The notes under the pieces are model-generated. The model saw only the letters and a program-made list of their open reading frames with translations, was not told where the DNA came from and did not search any database. A stretch of 64,000 nucleotides of DNA from Sulfitobacter aestuariivivens. GTDB taxonomy: Bacteria; Pseudomonadota; Alphaproteobacteria; Rhodobacterales; Rhodobacteraceae. The translations under genes and the position numbers were made by a program. Shown here piece after piece: positions 1 through 8,750 of this stretch (position 1 is its first letter; every line of letters begins with the position of its first letter). The stretch lies in the NCBI RefSeq assembly GCF_014763045.1, contig NZ_JACTAG010000002.1:248001-312000 (forward strand), written 5' to 3'.

Positions 1-205
1 CACCATCTGATCCGCGAAAGCGCGCGCGCTGAACCCCCAGCCAGATCAGCATCGCGCCCCCTAGCAGTCCCGCATACCCCGGCACCGCCAACAAAAACCC
101 AGGACCTAACACCAGCCACAAACCGACCAGCGCCAAAAGGGCTCCGACAATCACTTCACGCCACCGCATCAGCGCCGCCTGTGCTTCGGGTCGGAAAAAG
201 CTCAC
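1..205 (-). CDS. Small membrane protein, 3' part cut by window edge
   Basis: An open frame starts at a GTG (203-205) and runs off the left edge, giving at least 68 residues. The start MSFFRPEAQAALMRWREV is followed by two hydrophobic helices (about residues 19-40 and 42-58) separated by a Gly/Pro turn, so it is an integral inner-membrane protein. GTG is chosen because AAAGGA lies about 7 nt upstream of it; the nearby ATG is in another frame and hits a stop after three codons. The ribosome-binding region is embedded in a copy of the dispersed 22-bp repeat (216-237). I do not recognise the family. Confidence 0.6.
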   Translation of the reverse strand, partial: MSFFRPEAQAALMRWREVIVGALLALVGLWLVLGPGFLLAVPGYAGLLGGAMLIWLGVQRARFRGSDG

Positions 206-215
206 ACACCCATCC

Positions 216-237
216 TTTCACCCTTTTTCAAATACCT
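216..237 (-). repeat. Dispersed 22-bp repeat, copy A
   Basis: On the minus strand it reads AGGTATTTG then AAAAAGGGTGAAA. Identical over 22 bp to copy C (36202-36223), and close to copies B and D, which have TTTTCAAAAGGG in the middle. Copies A and C both lie just upstream of a GTG start codon in the same direction, so part of the motif may serve as a leader or ribosome-binding region. Confidence 0.75.
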
Positions 238-266
238 ATGCGCCGCGCCCACGGCCATCACCACGT

Positions 267-989
267 TCACGTCCAATCCCCCAGCGCCTGCTGCCAAAGG
301 GTCAGCGCCGCGACCGCAGCCGTATCCGCCCGCAATATCCGCGGCCCCAGGCTGACCGCATGGGCATGATCCAACCGCGCCAGACGCGCGCGCTCTGCAT
401 CAGAAAATCCCCCCTCCGGCCCAATCATGATCGCAGCAGGCGCCGACAGGACATCCGGCACCCCCGATCCGGATCCGGCAAGGGCCTCATCGCAGAACAT
501 GATCTGGCGCGGGGCCTCCCAGCGGTCCAGCAACGTGCTGAACTTTACCGCCTCCGCCACCTCAGGTACGAAGGTCCCGCCGCATTGCTCTGCGGCCTCC
601 ACCGCATGGGCCTGCAGGCGTTCGCGCTGCACCCGACCTGCGTTGGTGAACTCAGTCATCACTGGCACGATGCGCCGCGCGCCCATCTCAGCGGCCTTTT
701 CCACGATGAAGTCCGTCCGCGCCTTTTTGATCGGAGCAAACAGCAACCACAGATCGGGCGGCTCCTTCAGTGGCCGCGTCTCTTGCACACAGGTCAAGAG
801 GCCGCCCCGCTTGCCCGCCTCGGCGATCTGGGCACGCCATTCCCCGTCGCGGCCATTGAAGACTGCGACAGATGCGCCCACCTGCTGTCGCATCACGCCA
901 AAAAGGTAATGCGCCTGCCCTCGGTCCAAAGGAACCGATTGCCCCGCCCCCAAGGGCTGATCTACATAAAGTCTGATCTTCGCGTCCAT
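267..989 (-). CDS. rsmE: 16S rRNA (uracil-1498-N3)-methyltransferase RsmE
   Basis: RsmE methylates N3 of U1498 in 16S rRNA, using SAM, late in 30S assembly; it is a SPOUT-fold (trefoil-knot) methyltransferase. The 240-aa product has the N-terminal PUA-like part (IRLYVDQPLGAGQSVPL, then HYLFGVMR) and the knotted SAM site near the C-terminus with IGPEGGFSDAE and SLGPRILRADTA, both diagnostic for the family. The start MDAKIRLY is preferred over an in-frame start 6 codons upstream because the latter would overlap the divergent ubiA start. Only 12 bp separate it from ubiA, so promoters of the pair must lie inside each other's coding sequence. Confidence 0.93.
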   Translation of the reverse strand: MDAKIRLYVDQPLGAGQSVPLDRGQAHYLFGVMRQQVGASVAVFNGRDGEWRAQIAEAGKRGGLLTCVQETRPLKEPPDLWLLFAPIKKARTDFIVEKAAEMGARRIVPVMTEFTNAGRVQRERLQAHAVEAAEQCGGTFVPEVAEAVKFSTLLDRWEAPRQIMFCDEALAGSGSGVPDVLSAPAAIMIGPEGGFSDAERARLARLDHAHAVSLGPRILRADTAAVAALTLWQQALGDWT

Positions 990-1001
990 GGGCACCGATA
1001 T

Positions 1002-1964
1002 ATGCAAGACCTTCCCCCTTCACCAGATGGCACCGTCGCCGATGCGCCGACGGACAACTGGGTCGACCGCTATGCCCCCGCCTGGACACGGCCCTACCTG
1101 CGCCTGTCTCGCGCGGACCGGCCTATTGGAACCTGGCTTTTGCTTCTTCCATGCTGGTGGGGTCTGGCGCTGGCGGTTCTCTATGATCAATCCCCCCGGT
1201 GGGAGGACATCTGGATCTTCATCGGCTGCGGCATCGGCGCGTGGCTGATGCGCGGCGCGGGCTGTACGTGGAATGACATCACCGACCGCGACTATGATGC
1301 CCAGGTGGCCCGCACCCGGTCCCGACCGATCCCGTCGGGGCAGGTCAGTGTCAGACAGGCCACGGCCTGGATGATCGTGCAGGCGCTACTGGCGGCGTGT
1401 ATTCTGTTTACGTTCAACTGGTCTGCCATCTCTCTGGGCGTGCTGTCGCTGCTGCTGGTAACGATCTACCCCTTTGCCAAGCGCTTCACCTGGTGGCCGC
1501 AGGTCTTTCTGGGGCTGGCGTTCAATTGGGGCGCCCTGCTGGTATGGACGGCGCATACCGGGTCGCTCGCTGCACCTGCGGTACTGCTTTATGCGGCGGG
1601 CATCGCATGGACGCTGTTCTATGATACCATCTATGCCCATCAGGACACAGAGGACGACGCCCTCATCGGCGTGAAATCAACCGCCCGGCTTTTCGGCAAG
1701 AACACCGCCCACTGGTTGCGACGTTTCCTGATGGCGACCGTCGGGCTGATGGGGCTGGCGGTCGTTTTCGCAGCCCAGCCAAATGCATCTATACTGGCAA
1801 TGGTGCTGGCCCTTGCCGGACCCTGGGCGATGGGCTGGCACATGGCGTGGCAATTGCGTGGCCTGGACATCGAAAACCCCGCCAAATGCCTGCGCCTTTT
1901 TCGCGCCAACCGCGATACCGGCATGATCCCGCTGTTCTTTTTCGGTCTGGCCCTGCTGGCCTGA
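1002..1964 (+). CDS. ubiA: 4-hydroxybenzoate polyprenyltransferase UbiA
   Basis: UbiA joins the polyprenyl chain to 4-hydroxybenzoate, the second step of ubiquinone synthesis, in the inner membrane. The 320-aa protein has about eight hydrophobic helices and both Asp-rich prenyl-diphosphate/Mg sites: NDITDRDYD (residues 91-99) and YDTIYAHQDTEDD (about 207-219). The start MQDLPPSPDG was chosen because longer in-frame versions read back through the whole of rsmE. It is divergent from rsmE, an arrangement common in Rhodobacteraceae. Confidence 0.93.
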   Translation: MQDLPPSPDGTVADAPTDNWVDRYAPAWTRPYLRLSRADRPIGTWLLLLPCWWGLALAVLYDQSPRWEDIWIFIGCGIGAWLMRGAGCTWNDITDRDYDAQVARTRSRPIPSGQVSVRQATAWMIVQALLAACILFTFNWSAISLGVLSLLLVTIYPFAKRFTWWPQVFLGLAFNWGALLVWTAHTGSLAAPAVLLYAAGIAWTLFYDTIYAHQDTEDDALIGVKSTARLFGKNTAHWLRRFLMATVGLMGLAVVFAAQPNASILAMVLALAGPWAMGWHMAWQLRGLDIENPAKCLRLFRANRDTGMIPLFFFGLALLA

Positions 1965-2024
1965 TTGCCTCGCCCGCGCCGCAGGCGTATCAAGGCCCCA
2001 ACTGCACAAATACAAAGCTGCCCC

Positions 2025-3932
2025 ATGCGCCTGTCCGCCCTACTGATCATAACCCTTACTTTTGCTGCGGCCGCCGTGGTTGCGCTGGTGACGGCCAACT
2101 ATTCAGTCAAGCTGATTGAAGAGAACTCTGAAATCGGAGTGCGCGACGCGCTGGATAACGAGGGTCTGACCTGGGCCGAGGTGCAGGCCAACGGGCTGCA
2201 GGTCACGCTTGCAGGAATCGCGCCAACAGAAGCCGTTCGTTTCCGCGCTCTTTCCACCGCGGGCAGCATCGTGGATGCCGCCCGCGTCATCGACGAGATG
2301 GAGGTCGAGGCACAGGCGGCCATCGCGCCCCCCCGCTTTTCGGTCGAGATGCTGCGCAACGAAAGCGGCGTTTCGGTCATTGGTCTGATCCCCGCGTCAA
2401 CCGACCGCGATGCCACGATCGCCAGTTTCAACGCGATGGTTGACGTGCAGAACGTGGCCGATTTGCTTGAAACTGCGGACTACCCTGCCCCGGACAATTG
2501 GCAGCTGGCGCTGGATTTTGCCATCAACACCATGGCCCTTTTGCCCCGCGCAAAAATCTCTGTCGAGGCGGGCGAAGTCACCATTGACGCGATTGCCGAC
2601 AGCACGGTGGCGAAGACAGTCATGGAAAGCACTGTTCGGCGCAACGCCCCACGCGGGCTGCGCCTGAACATCAACATCGCCGCTCCGCGCCCGGTCATCA
2701 CGCCGTTCACCCTGAGGTTCGAACTGGACGAGGACGGCGCCCGCTTTGATGCCTGTTCCGCCGATACCGTCCGTGCGCGCACTCAAATCCTGCAAGCCGC
2801 CGCCAATGCAGGTGCCAGCGATGATCTTCGCTGTACCGTGGGCATGGGCGTGCCCAGTCCGAACTGGGCCAAGGCCGTCGGTCAGGCCATCGCCGCAGTT
2901 GCAGATTTGGGCAGTGGCAGTGTCAGCTTTGCCGATGCAGATATCACTCTGGTCGCCGCACCCGGGACCGATCAGGCACGCTTTGACCGGGTCGTGGGAG
3001 AGTTGGAAAATGCCTTGCCGGCGGTCTTTGCACTCAACGCGCAATTGCCCAGGCTTTCGGACCCCAACGCGGGCCCGCCAGAATTCACCGCAACACTCAG
3101 CCCCGAAGGCCAGGTGCAACTTCGCGGTCGACTTGAAAGCGAAGGCGCACGCGATCTTGCTGACAGCTACGCAAAAGCGCGTTTCGGATCTGATAGTGTC
3201 TACACCGCCGCCCGCATCGCCGAAGACCTGCCCGCAGATTGGTCCCCCCGTGTTCTGACAGGACTTGAAGCCCTGTCGATCCTTAGCAACGGCGCGCTGA
3301 CCATCACACCCGATAGCTTGTCTATCTCCGGCAACACCGGGGACCCGGATGCCAGCGCCAAGATCACAACGTTACTGGCGGGCAAGCTCAGCGAAGGGGC
3401 CGTTTACGACGTGGACGTGTTCTATCAGGAAAAGCTGGATCCGGTGCTGGGCCTTCCAACCCCGGACGAATGCGAGGCAGAGATCAAGGAAGTCCTGAAA
3501 ATCGGCAAGATCACCTTTGAACCCAGTTCTGCGACGATCGATGCCGCGGCACTTGGCACCATGGATGACATCGCCGAAATCCTGAAGAACTGCGGCACCC
3601 TTCCATTGGAAATCCACGGCTATACCGACAGCCAGGGCCGCGAATCGATGAACCTTGAATTATCGCAAAGCAGGGCAGAATCGGTGCTGAACGAATTGCG
3701 CGCACGCCGCGTCCTGACCAGCACCTTCAAAGCCCGCGGTTTTGGCGAACAGAACCCCATCGCAGACAACAGCACCGAAGCTGGTCGCGAGGCCAACAGG
3801 CGTATCGAATTTCGTCTGATCCGTCCCAACACCGTCGACATTCCGGAAGAAACAACGCTGGAAACCATCGCCGAAAACAGCGATACACAGACTCAGGACA
3901 GGACCGAAGAGAATACTGATGAGCAGAACTGA
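2025..3932 (+). CDS. OmpA/MotB-domain envelope protein with long periplasmic region
   Basis: A 635-aa protein with one N-terminal hydrophobic segment (residues 4-25, ending ALVTANYS) that looks like an uncleaved anchor or signal. A long Ala/Asp-rich region with repeated BON-like beta-alpha modules follows, and then a C-terminal OmpA-like peptidoglycan-binding domain from about residue 494 (ITFEPSSATID, LPLEIHGYTDSQG, NLELSQSRAESV, ANRRIEFRL). Such proteins tether the envelope to peptidoglycan, probably non-covalently through diaminopimelate. The next gene overlaps its end by 14 nt, so the two are probably co-translated and work together. The exact role is not known from the sequence. Confidence 0.8.
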   Translation: MRLSALLIITLTFAAAAVVALVTANYSVKLIEENSEIGVRDALDNEGLTWAEVQANGLQVTLAGIAPTEAVRFRALSTAGSIVDAARVIDEMEVEAQAAIAPPRFSVEMLRNESGVSVIGLIPASTDRDATIASFNAMVDVQNVADLLETADYPAPDNWQLALDFAINTMALLPRAKISVEAGEVTIDAIADSTVAKTVMESTVRRNAPRGLRLNINIAAPRPVITPFTLRFELDEDGARFDACSADTVRARTQILQAAANAGASDDLRCTVGMGVPSPNWAKAVGQAIAAVADLGSGSVSFADADITLVAAPGTDQARFDRVVGELENALPAVFALNAQLPRLSDPNAGPPEFTATLSPEGQVQLRGRLESEGARDLADSYAKARFGSDSVYTAARIAEDLPADWSPRVLTGLEALSILSNGALTITPDSLSISGNTGDPDASAKITTLLAGKLSEGAVYDVDVFYQEKLDPVLGLPTPDECEAEIKEVLKIGKITFEPSSATIDAAALGTMDDIAEILKNCGTLPLEIHGYTDSQGRESMNLELSQSRAESVLNELRARRVLTSTFKARGFGEQNPIADNSTEAGREANRRIEFRLIRPNTVDIPEETTLETIAENSDTQTQDRTEENTDEQN

Positions 3933-4245
3933 ATTTGTCCTCGCGACGGCGATCATCCTATTCGTCGCCTTCTGCCTCGGCTGGTTCGCCAACTGGCTGC
4001 TGCACCGCTTTACGCGCGTGGCTGCAGGCGACGTGGAACAACTTGACCGGATGAGTCAGGAACTGCACGAGGCCGAAGAAACGCGCGATCAGGCCATCAC
4101 CTATCTGCAGCAACGCGAAGCTGAACTGACCAATCAGCTCGCCCAGACCGAAGCTGAACTGCGCGCCGCCATGGACGGGTTGCGTGACGCCCGTCACGAG
4201 GCCGAGGAACTGCGCACGCACCTGGCGGGTCAGCAGGCAAGCTGA
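3919..4245 (+). CDS. Small membrane-anchored coiled-coil protein
   Basis: A 108-aa protein: residues 5-30 form one transmembrane helix (FVLATAIILFVAFCLGWFAN) and residues 40-105 form a long heptad-like coiled coil rich in Glu, Gln and Ala (QELHEAEETRDQAITYLQQ and following). It starts inside the last codons of the OmpA-like gene (14-nt overlap), which suggests translational coupling and a shared envelope function. No enzymatic motif is visible and I do not know a named family. Confidence 0.75.
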   Translation: MSRTEFVLATAIILFVAFCLGWFANWLLHRFTRVAAGDVEQLDRMSQELHEAEETRDQAITYLQQREAELTNQLAQTEAELRAAMDGLRDARHEAEELRTHLAGQQAS

Positions 4246-4291
4246 TCCGGGTTCTTCGGATAAATGGGAAGTGTCTGACCCGATGCAGCCC

Positions 4292-4312
4292 GACGTGCGT
4301 CATGACGACGTC
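4292..4312. terminator. Hairpin between convergent genes
   Basis: A near-perfect inverted repeat (GACGT-g-CGTCA / TGACGACGTC, one bulged G) sits between the coiled-coil gene and the convergent usp gene. It has no T-run on either side, so a terminator role is only suggested by the position. Confidence 0.3.
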
Positions 4313-4343
4313 ACCAGACCGCATAAGGTTTTGAGCGCTAAGT

Positions 4344-4790
4344 TCAGGCCACTGTCAGGCAGGCACATTTTGCATGATGCGCCACATGTGCAGAGGTACT
4401 GCCCAGCATCATGGCACCCATGTTACCCAGCCCGCGCCGCCCGGTGACGATCAGATCGGCATTCACGGCATTGGCCACATCCAGCATGTCGTGGGCGGGA
4501 TCACCCTCGCCCTGATGTGTCTCGATACTGTCCTGACCAGCCTCTTTCGCGATCGCGTTTGCCGTGGCAAATACCTTTTCCGCCGCTTCTTTTATCTCCG
4601 CCGGTTTCGGCATGGTCGTCGCCGCGTGATACCCCGCAACGGCCCCCAGCGCGAAAGCAACAGTTTCATGTTTCGGCGTATGCGACACATGAACTTTTGA
4701 ATCATATTTCTTGGCCAGATCGCACGCCAGTTTCAATGCGTTCTGCGACGGCTCTGATCCGTCAAAACCTACAACAATATCCGTGAACAT
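4344..4790 (-). CDS. Universal stress protein, UspA family (copy 1)
   Basis: A 148-aa single-domain Usp. The N-terminus FTDIVVGFDGSEPSQNALKL has the ATP-binding Asp and the GSE turn, and the C-terminal nucleotide signature G-2x-G-9x-G-S is intact (GRRGLGNMGAMMLGSTS). It is therefore of the ATP-binding type, thought to aid survival under stress or low oxygen. The start at 4790 is preceded by GGGAGA at good spacing. It lies 63 bp downstream of a second, closely related Usp gene in the same direction, so the two form a tandem duplicate. An FnrL site upstream of the second gene probably controls both. Confidence 0.9.
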   Translation of the reverse strand: MFTDIVVGFDGSEPSQNALKLACDLAKKYDSKVHVSHTPKHETVAFALGAVAGYHAATTMPKPAEIKEAAEKVFATANAIAKEAGQDSIETHQGEGDPAHDMLDVANAVNADLIVTGRRGLGNMGAMMLGSTSAHVAHHAKCACLTVA

Positions 4791-4853
4791 CTCTCGTTCT
4801 CCCTTTGAATTCAGCAAGATCACACCGCGAGGCCGCAGCGCAGTCCGTTGATG

Positions 4854-5300
4854 TCATGCAACCGTCAGGCAGGCGCATTCAGCCCGCGCACCGATCCCGT
4901 GCGACGTACTGCCCAAAAGCAGCCCCCGCAGATCACCAAGACCCCGCCGGCCCGTCACAATCAGATCGACATTGTCGTCTTTGGCGCGCTTCAGGATGTC
5001 TTCGGCCGGGTTCCCATGTCCGATATGAACTTCCAGCGTTTCATGCCCGCACTCTGCAGCGATTTCTCGCGCACGTTTGGCCATTTCTTCAGCGGCCTTG
5101 ACGATCATCTCGTCGCGCACCGCAGTATGTCCGACATAAACGCCTGAAATGGCTTCTGCGGCAAAGACGACAGTCTCATCTTTCGGGGTGTGGGACACCT
5201 CCAGCGACGCATCGAATTTGTTCGCGATCTCGCACGCGGCGCGCAAGGCGCGCTCCGCTGGCTCTGATCCGTCAAATCCTACAAGTATCTTTCTAAACAT
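4854..5300 (-). CDS. Universal stress protein, UspA family (copy 2)
   Basis: A 148-aa Usp of the same length as its neighbour, with shared start (KILVGFDGSEPAERALRAA), shared internal phrase (EVSHTPKDETV) and shared end (AECACLTVA). The ATP motif GRRGLGDLRGLLLGSTS fits G-2x-G-9x-G-S. The start follows GAGGAGG. A perfect FNR-type site (5360-5373) is centred about 67 bp before the start codon, a normal activation distance allowing for a short leader, so expression is probably raised when oxygen falls. Confidence 0.9.
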   Translation of the reverse strand: MFRKILVGFDGSEPAERALRAACEIANKFDASLEVSHTPKDETVVFAAEAISGVYVGHTAVRDEMIVKAAEEMAKRAREIAAECGHETLEVHIGHGNPAEDILKRAKDDNVDLIVTGRRGLGDLRGLLLGSTSHGIGARAECACLTVA

Positions 5301-5359
5301 CGCAGGTCCTCCTCAAGGTTGCTTGGGATGAACCTTATCGGGGGGGCCGCAAGCCTACC

Positions 5360-5373
5360 TTGATGCAGATCAA
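5360..5373 (-). promoter_or_regulatory. FNR/FnrL binding site upstream of the usp pair
   Basis: TTGATGCAGATCAA matches the FNR/FnrL consensus TTGAT-N4-ATCAA at all ten fixed positions. It lies between the moaE end and the usp genes, 60 bp from the usp start. FnrL in Rhodobacterales is the oxygen-sensing FNR homologue; activation of usp under low oxygen is inferred. Confidence 0.75.
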
Positions 5374-5388
5374 GCGTGTCGCAGACCG

Positions 5389-5832
5389 CTACCAGCGGGC
5401 AAGCGCGTCCTCATCTGTCTCCCTCGCCGCGACCCATTCCGCCCCGTCGGCAGTGATCTCGCGTTTCCAGAAAGGCGCGCGGGACTTGAGAAAATCCATC
5501 AGGAACGCGGCCCCGTCAAAGGCGTCCTGCCGGTGCGCTGCGGCGGTGGCGACCATCATAATCATCTCGCCGGGACGCAACCGTCCATATCTGTGAATGA
5601 CCAGCGCATCCCCCAGCGAGAACCGTGCCGTGGCCTCCTGTGCGATCCCGGTCATTGCCGCTTCTGTCATGCCGGGATAATGCTCAATCTCCATCGCCTC
5701 GAGCGACCGGTCGGGAAAATCCCGCACCACACCGGTGAAGGTGACAATGGCGCCCATGTCGCGACCGCCGCGGGCAAACGCAGCACTCTCCGCACCCAGA
5801 TCAAACGGCGCCTCCTGCAGGACAACGCGCAT
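5389..5832 (-). CDS. moaE: Molybdopterin synthase catalytic subunit MoaE
   Basis: MoaE, with MoaD, inserts the two dithiolene sulfurs into precursor Z (cPMP) to make molybdopterin. The 147-aa product shows family phrases GAIVTFTGVVRDF, LEIEHYPGM-like (MEIEHYPGMTEAA), VIHRYGRLRPGE and the active-site stretch HRQDAFDGAAFLMDFLKSRAPFWKRE with its conserved lysines. It starts 3 bp after the moaD stop, so it is the last gene of the uvrC-pgsA-moaD-moaE run. Confidence 0.95.
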   Translation of the reverse strand: MRVVLQEAPFDLGAESAAFARGGRDMGAIVTFTGVVRDFPDRSLEAMEIEHYPGMTEAAMTGIAQEATARFSLGDALVIHRYGRLRPGEMIMMVATAAAHRQDAFDGAAFLMDFLKSRAPFWKREITADGAEWVAARETDEDALARW

Positions 5833-5835
5833 GGC

Positions 5836-6081
5836 TCAGCCCCCGGTCATCGGCGGGAAAAACGCGACCTCGCGCACGCCAACAAGCGGTGCATCGAAAT
5901 CCGCCAACTCCTGATCCACGGCAACGCGCAAGGCATCCAGGTCGCTAAAAGCCAGCGCATATCGCTCTTCGCGCCCAGCAAGTTCCGCCACCAGATCCCG
6001 CACCGTTTCCGCTGAGGTCTCAACATCCTCGCGCGGCACGCCGATGCGCTCGCGAACCCAGGCAAAATAAAGAACATTCAT
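5836..6081 (-). CDS. moaD: Molybdopterin synthase sulfur carrier subunit MoaD
   Basis: An 81-aa ubiquitin-fold protein ending in the obligatory Gly-Gly (FPPMTGG), whose C-terminal thiocarboxylate donates sulfur to molybdopterin synthase. Start MNVLYFAWVRERIG is typical. Its ATG overlaps the pgsA stop (ATGA) and its stop lies 3 bp before moaE, so it is translationally coupled on both sides. Confidence 0.95.
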   Translation of the reverse strand: MNVLYFAWVRERIGVPREDVETSAETVRDLVAELAGREERYALAFSDLDALRVAVDQELADFDAPLVGVREVAFFPPMTGG

Positions 6082-6746
6082 CCCCGGGGCTCCCTCAAAT
6101 GCGGCTGCGCCTTGCGAAAATAATCGTAGCCAGTGATCGCCGTCAGGGCCGCTGCGATCCACAAAAGCCACAGACCAATCCGGCCCGCCCAATCCATGCC
6201 CGCAAGCTTCCAGCTCAGGCCCATCACATCCTCTTCCTCACCGTTCAGAATGGCGGAAATCAGCTGCTCGTCCATGCCGAAAACAGACATCCCTAGGTAG
6301 TGCTCGAATACGCCCTGGCTAAAGAGCACCGCAATCGCGATCATCTGCAGCGTGGTCTTCCACTTGGCCAGCTGTGTCACCTTCAACGTCCCTGCCACAT
6401 CCCCCAGATATTCGCGCAGGCCTGACACAAAGACCTCCCGAAACAGAATCACGGTTGCCGGCAGCACCAGCCATGGCGACCAGCTGGAAAAGCCGATGAT
6501 CACCATCAACGCAATCACCACCATCGCCTTGTCAGCAATGGGATCCAGCATCGTGCCAATCTTCGTCTCCTGCTTCCAGGCGCGCGCAAGATAGCCGTCA
6601 AACCAATCTGTCACCGCCGCCAGCACAAACAGGATCAGCGCAAACCAATCCGCATAGGGCCGCGTGAAATAAAGAAACATCACCGCCACCATCGGCGCTG
6701 CAACCAACCGCAGCAGGGTCAGGATATTAGGCAGGGTCCATCTCAT
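6078..6746 (-). CDS. pgsA: CDP-diacylglycerol--glycerol-3-phosphate 3-phosphatidyltransferase PgsA
   Basis: PgsA makes phosphatidylglycerol phosphate, the committed step to phosphatidylglycerol and cardiolipin, in the inner membrane. The 222-aa protein has the complete CDP-alcohol phosphotransferase signature DG-AR-G-D-D: DWFDGYLAR, then G eight residues on, then MLDPIADK. It contains about six hydrophobic helices and begins MRWTLPNILTLLRL, a typical start. It is overlapped at its stop by moaD (ATGA). The 135-bp gap to uvrC holds a hairpin repeat. Confidence 0.95.
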   Translation of the reverse strand: MRWTLPNILTLLRLVAAPMVAVMFLYFTRPYADWFALILFVLAAVTDWFDGYLARAWKQETKIGTMLDPIADKAMVVIALMVIIGFSSWSPWLVLPATVILFREVFVSGLREYLGDVAGTLKVTQLAKWKTTLQMIAIAVLFSQGVFEHYLGMSVFGMDEQLISAILNGEEEDVMGLSWKLAGMDWAGRIGLWLLWIAAALTAITGYDYFRKAQPHLREPRG

Positions 6747-6822
6747 GGCCGCACCCTACATCGCGACCATGGCAGACAAAAGTGCGCGTTCTTTCTCTGG
6801 CTGAAATATTCCCGGGGAGTTT

Positions 6823-6839
6823 GAGGGGCAGCGCCCCTC
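6823..6839 (-). terminator. GC hairpin after uvrC (repeat-like)
   Basis: GAGGGGC-agc-GCCCCTC, a perfect 7-bp stem, within a longer stretch (6801-6841) containing ATATTCCCGGGGAGTTTGAG of a type I associate with Rhodobacteraceae intergenic repeats. It lies between uvrC and pgsA. It lacks a long T-run, so it may be a weak terminator or RNA-processing site. Confidence 0.45.
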
Positions 6840-6881
6840 ATCGGCAAACAAAGTCGCGCGCGGCGCAGCCGCACCGCCAGA

Positions 6882-8750
6882 TCACCGTCCTTCATTGAAG
6901 TACGCATAGATCGTTTCCGCCAGCGCACCCGACACACCCTCGACCGCCTTGAGATCGCTCAGATTGGCCCGTGACACCGCCTTGGCCGACCCAAAATGCG
7001 CCAGCAACGCCCGCTTGCGGGCGGCCCCCACGCCCGGCACGTCATCAAGCGGCGTGGCACCCACGGCCTTGGCACGCTTGGCGCGATGCGTGCCGATGGC
7101 AAAGCGGTGCGCTTCATCCCGCAAACGCTGAACGAAATACAGGATCGGATCGTTGTGGCGCAATGCCATGGGGCGCTTGCCTGTACGGTGGAATTCTTCC
7201 TTACCCGCATCTCGATCAACGCCCTTGGCGACACCAACCATAGGAATATCTTCCACCCCATGCGTGCGCATGATCTCGCGCACGGCCGACACCTGCCCGG
7301 CACCGCCATCAATCAGCAACAGATCTGGCCAAAGCCCTAGCGACCGTTCCGGATCTTCCTTCAGCAACCGTTTGAACCGCCGATGCAGCACCTCTTTCAT
7401 CATGCCAAAATCATCGCCCGGCGTCAGATCCTCGCCGCGAATGTTGAATTTCCGGTACTGGTTTTTCATCAATCCGTCCGGCCCTGCCACAATCATCGCG
7501 CCCACCGCGTTGGTGCCCTGAATGTGCGAGTTGTCGTAGACCTCGATCCGCTGCGGGGGGCCGGGCAATTCAAACGCTTCGGCCAGCCCATTCAGCAAAC
7601 GCGCCTGCGTGGCAGTCTCCGCCATCTTGCGGGCTAGGCTCTCTCGCGCATTGCGCAAGGCTCCGTCGATCAGTTCAGCCTTTTCGCCACGCTTGGGCAC
7701 GATCAGCGTAACTTTGCGCCCCAGCTTGCCCGTCAGGGCTTCGGCCATCAGATCGGGGTTTTCGATGTCATTGCTCAGGATCAACTGCCGGGGCGGTTCG
7801 CGGGTGTCATAGAACTGGCCAATAAAGGCCTCCAGCACCTCGGCAGCATCCACGTCCTGACCAACACGCGGATAATAGTCCCGGTTGCCCCAGTTCTGGT
7901 TGGCGCGAATAAAGAACACCTGCACACAGGCCTGTCCATTCTCCAGGTGCAGCGCGATGATATCGGCCTCGGTGACGTTCTGCGGGTTGATCCCCTGCGC
8001 TGTCTGAACCTGCGTCAGGGCCTTGATCCGGTCGCGCAATGCTGCCGCCCGTTCAAACTCCATCGCTTCGGATGCCTTGTTCATCTCGCTGGCCAGCCGC
8101 GCCTGAATATCGGTGGTCTTGCCAGACAGAAACTTCTCCGCATCTTTGACCGATGCCCGATACTCTTCAGGGCTGATCTTGCTCACGCAGGGCGCGCTGC
8201 ACCGCTTTATCTGGTACTGCAGACAGGGCCGTGTCCGCGTCTCGAACATTGAATTCGAACAATCGCGCAACAGGAACACACGCTGTAACTGGTTCAACGT
8301 GCGGTTCACCGCACCGGCACTGGCAAAGGGGCCATAATACGCGCCGCGCTCTTTCTTCGCACCGCGGTGTTTCTTGATCTGGGGATAGGCGTGATCGGCG
8401 GTAACAAGAATATTGGGAAAGCTTTTGTCATCGCGCAGCAGCACATTGAACTTGGGTTTGAGTTGCTTGATCAGGTTCTGTTCCAGCAACAGCGCTTCGG
8501 TTTCGGTGCGCGTGGTCAGAAACATCATCGACGCCGTATTGGCAATCATCCGGGCAATGCGCGGTGTATGTCCGGTGGGCCGTGCATAAGACGAAACACG
8601 CGCCCGAAGGTTGCGCGCCTTGCCGACATAAAGCACGCGGCTTTCGGCATCCAGCATGCGGTACACGCCGGGCGAAGTGTCAATGGTCTTGAGATAACTT
8701 TGTACGACCTCGTGACCTTTTTTCGATATGTCTGATTCGTTTGACACCAA
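6882..8750 (-). CDS. uvrC: Excinuclease ABC subunit UvrC
   Basis: UvrC makes both incisions around a lesion in nucleotide excision repair once UvrB is loaded. The 622-aa product has the GIY-YIG nuclease domain at the start ([26 protein letters not shown], given here in parts: PGVYRML and LYVGKAR), the UvrB-binding UVR motif near residues 210-245, the RNase H-like second nuclease domain ([18 protein letters not shown]) and C-terminal helix-hairpin-helix units ([20 protein letters not shown]). Its length is normal. It is the first gene of the leftward run to moaE. Confidence 0.96.
   Translation of the reverse strand: MVSNESDISKKGHEVVQSYLKTIDTSPGVYRMLDAESRVLYVGKARNLRARVSSYARPTGHTPRIARMIANTASMMFLTTRTETEALLLEQNLIKQLKPKFNVLLRDDKSFPNILVTADHAYPQIKKHRGAKKERGAYYGPFASAGAVNRTLNQLQRVFLLRDCSNSMFETRTRPCLQYQIKRCSAPCVSKISPEEYRASVKDAEKFLSGKTTDIQARLASEMNKASEAMEFERAAALRDRIKALTQVQTAQGINPQNVTEADIIALHLENGQACVQVFFIRANQNWGNRDYYPRVGQDVDAAEVLEAFIGQFYDTREPPRQLILSNDIENPDLMAEALTGKLGRKVTLIVPKRGEKAELIDGALRNARESLARKMAETATQARLLNGLAEAFELPGPPQRIEVYDNSHIQGTNAVGAMIVAGPDGLMKNQYRKFNIRGEDLTPGDDFGMMKEVLHRRFKRLLKEDPERSLGLWPDLLLIDGGAGQVSAVREIMRTHGVEDIPMVGVAKGVDRDAGKEEFHRTGKRPMALRHNDPILYFVQRLRDEAHRFAIGTHRAKRAKAVGATPLDDVPGVGAARKRALLAHFGSAKAVSRANLSDLKAVEGVSGALAETIYAYFNEGR

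Noticed and set aside
427..909. 160-aa plus-strand frame across rsmE
   Set aside because: Antisense shadow of rsmE; no protein-like motif or ribosome-binding site.
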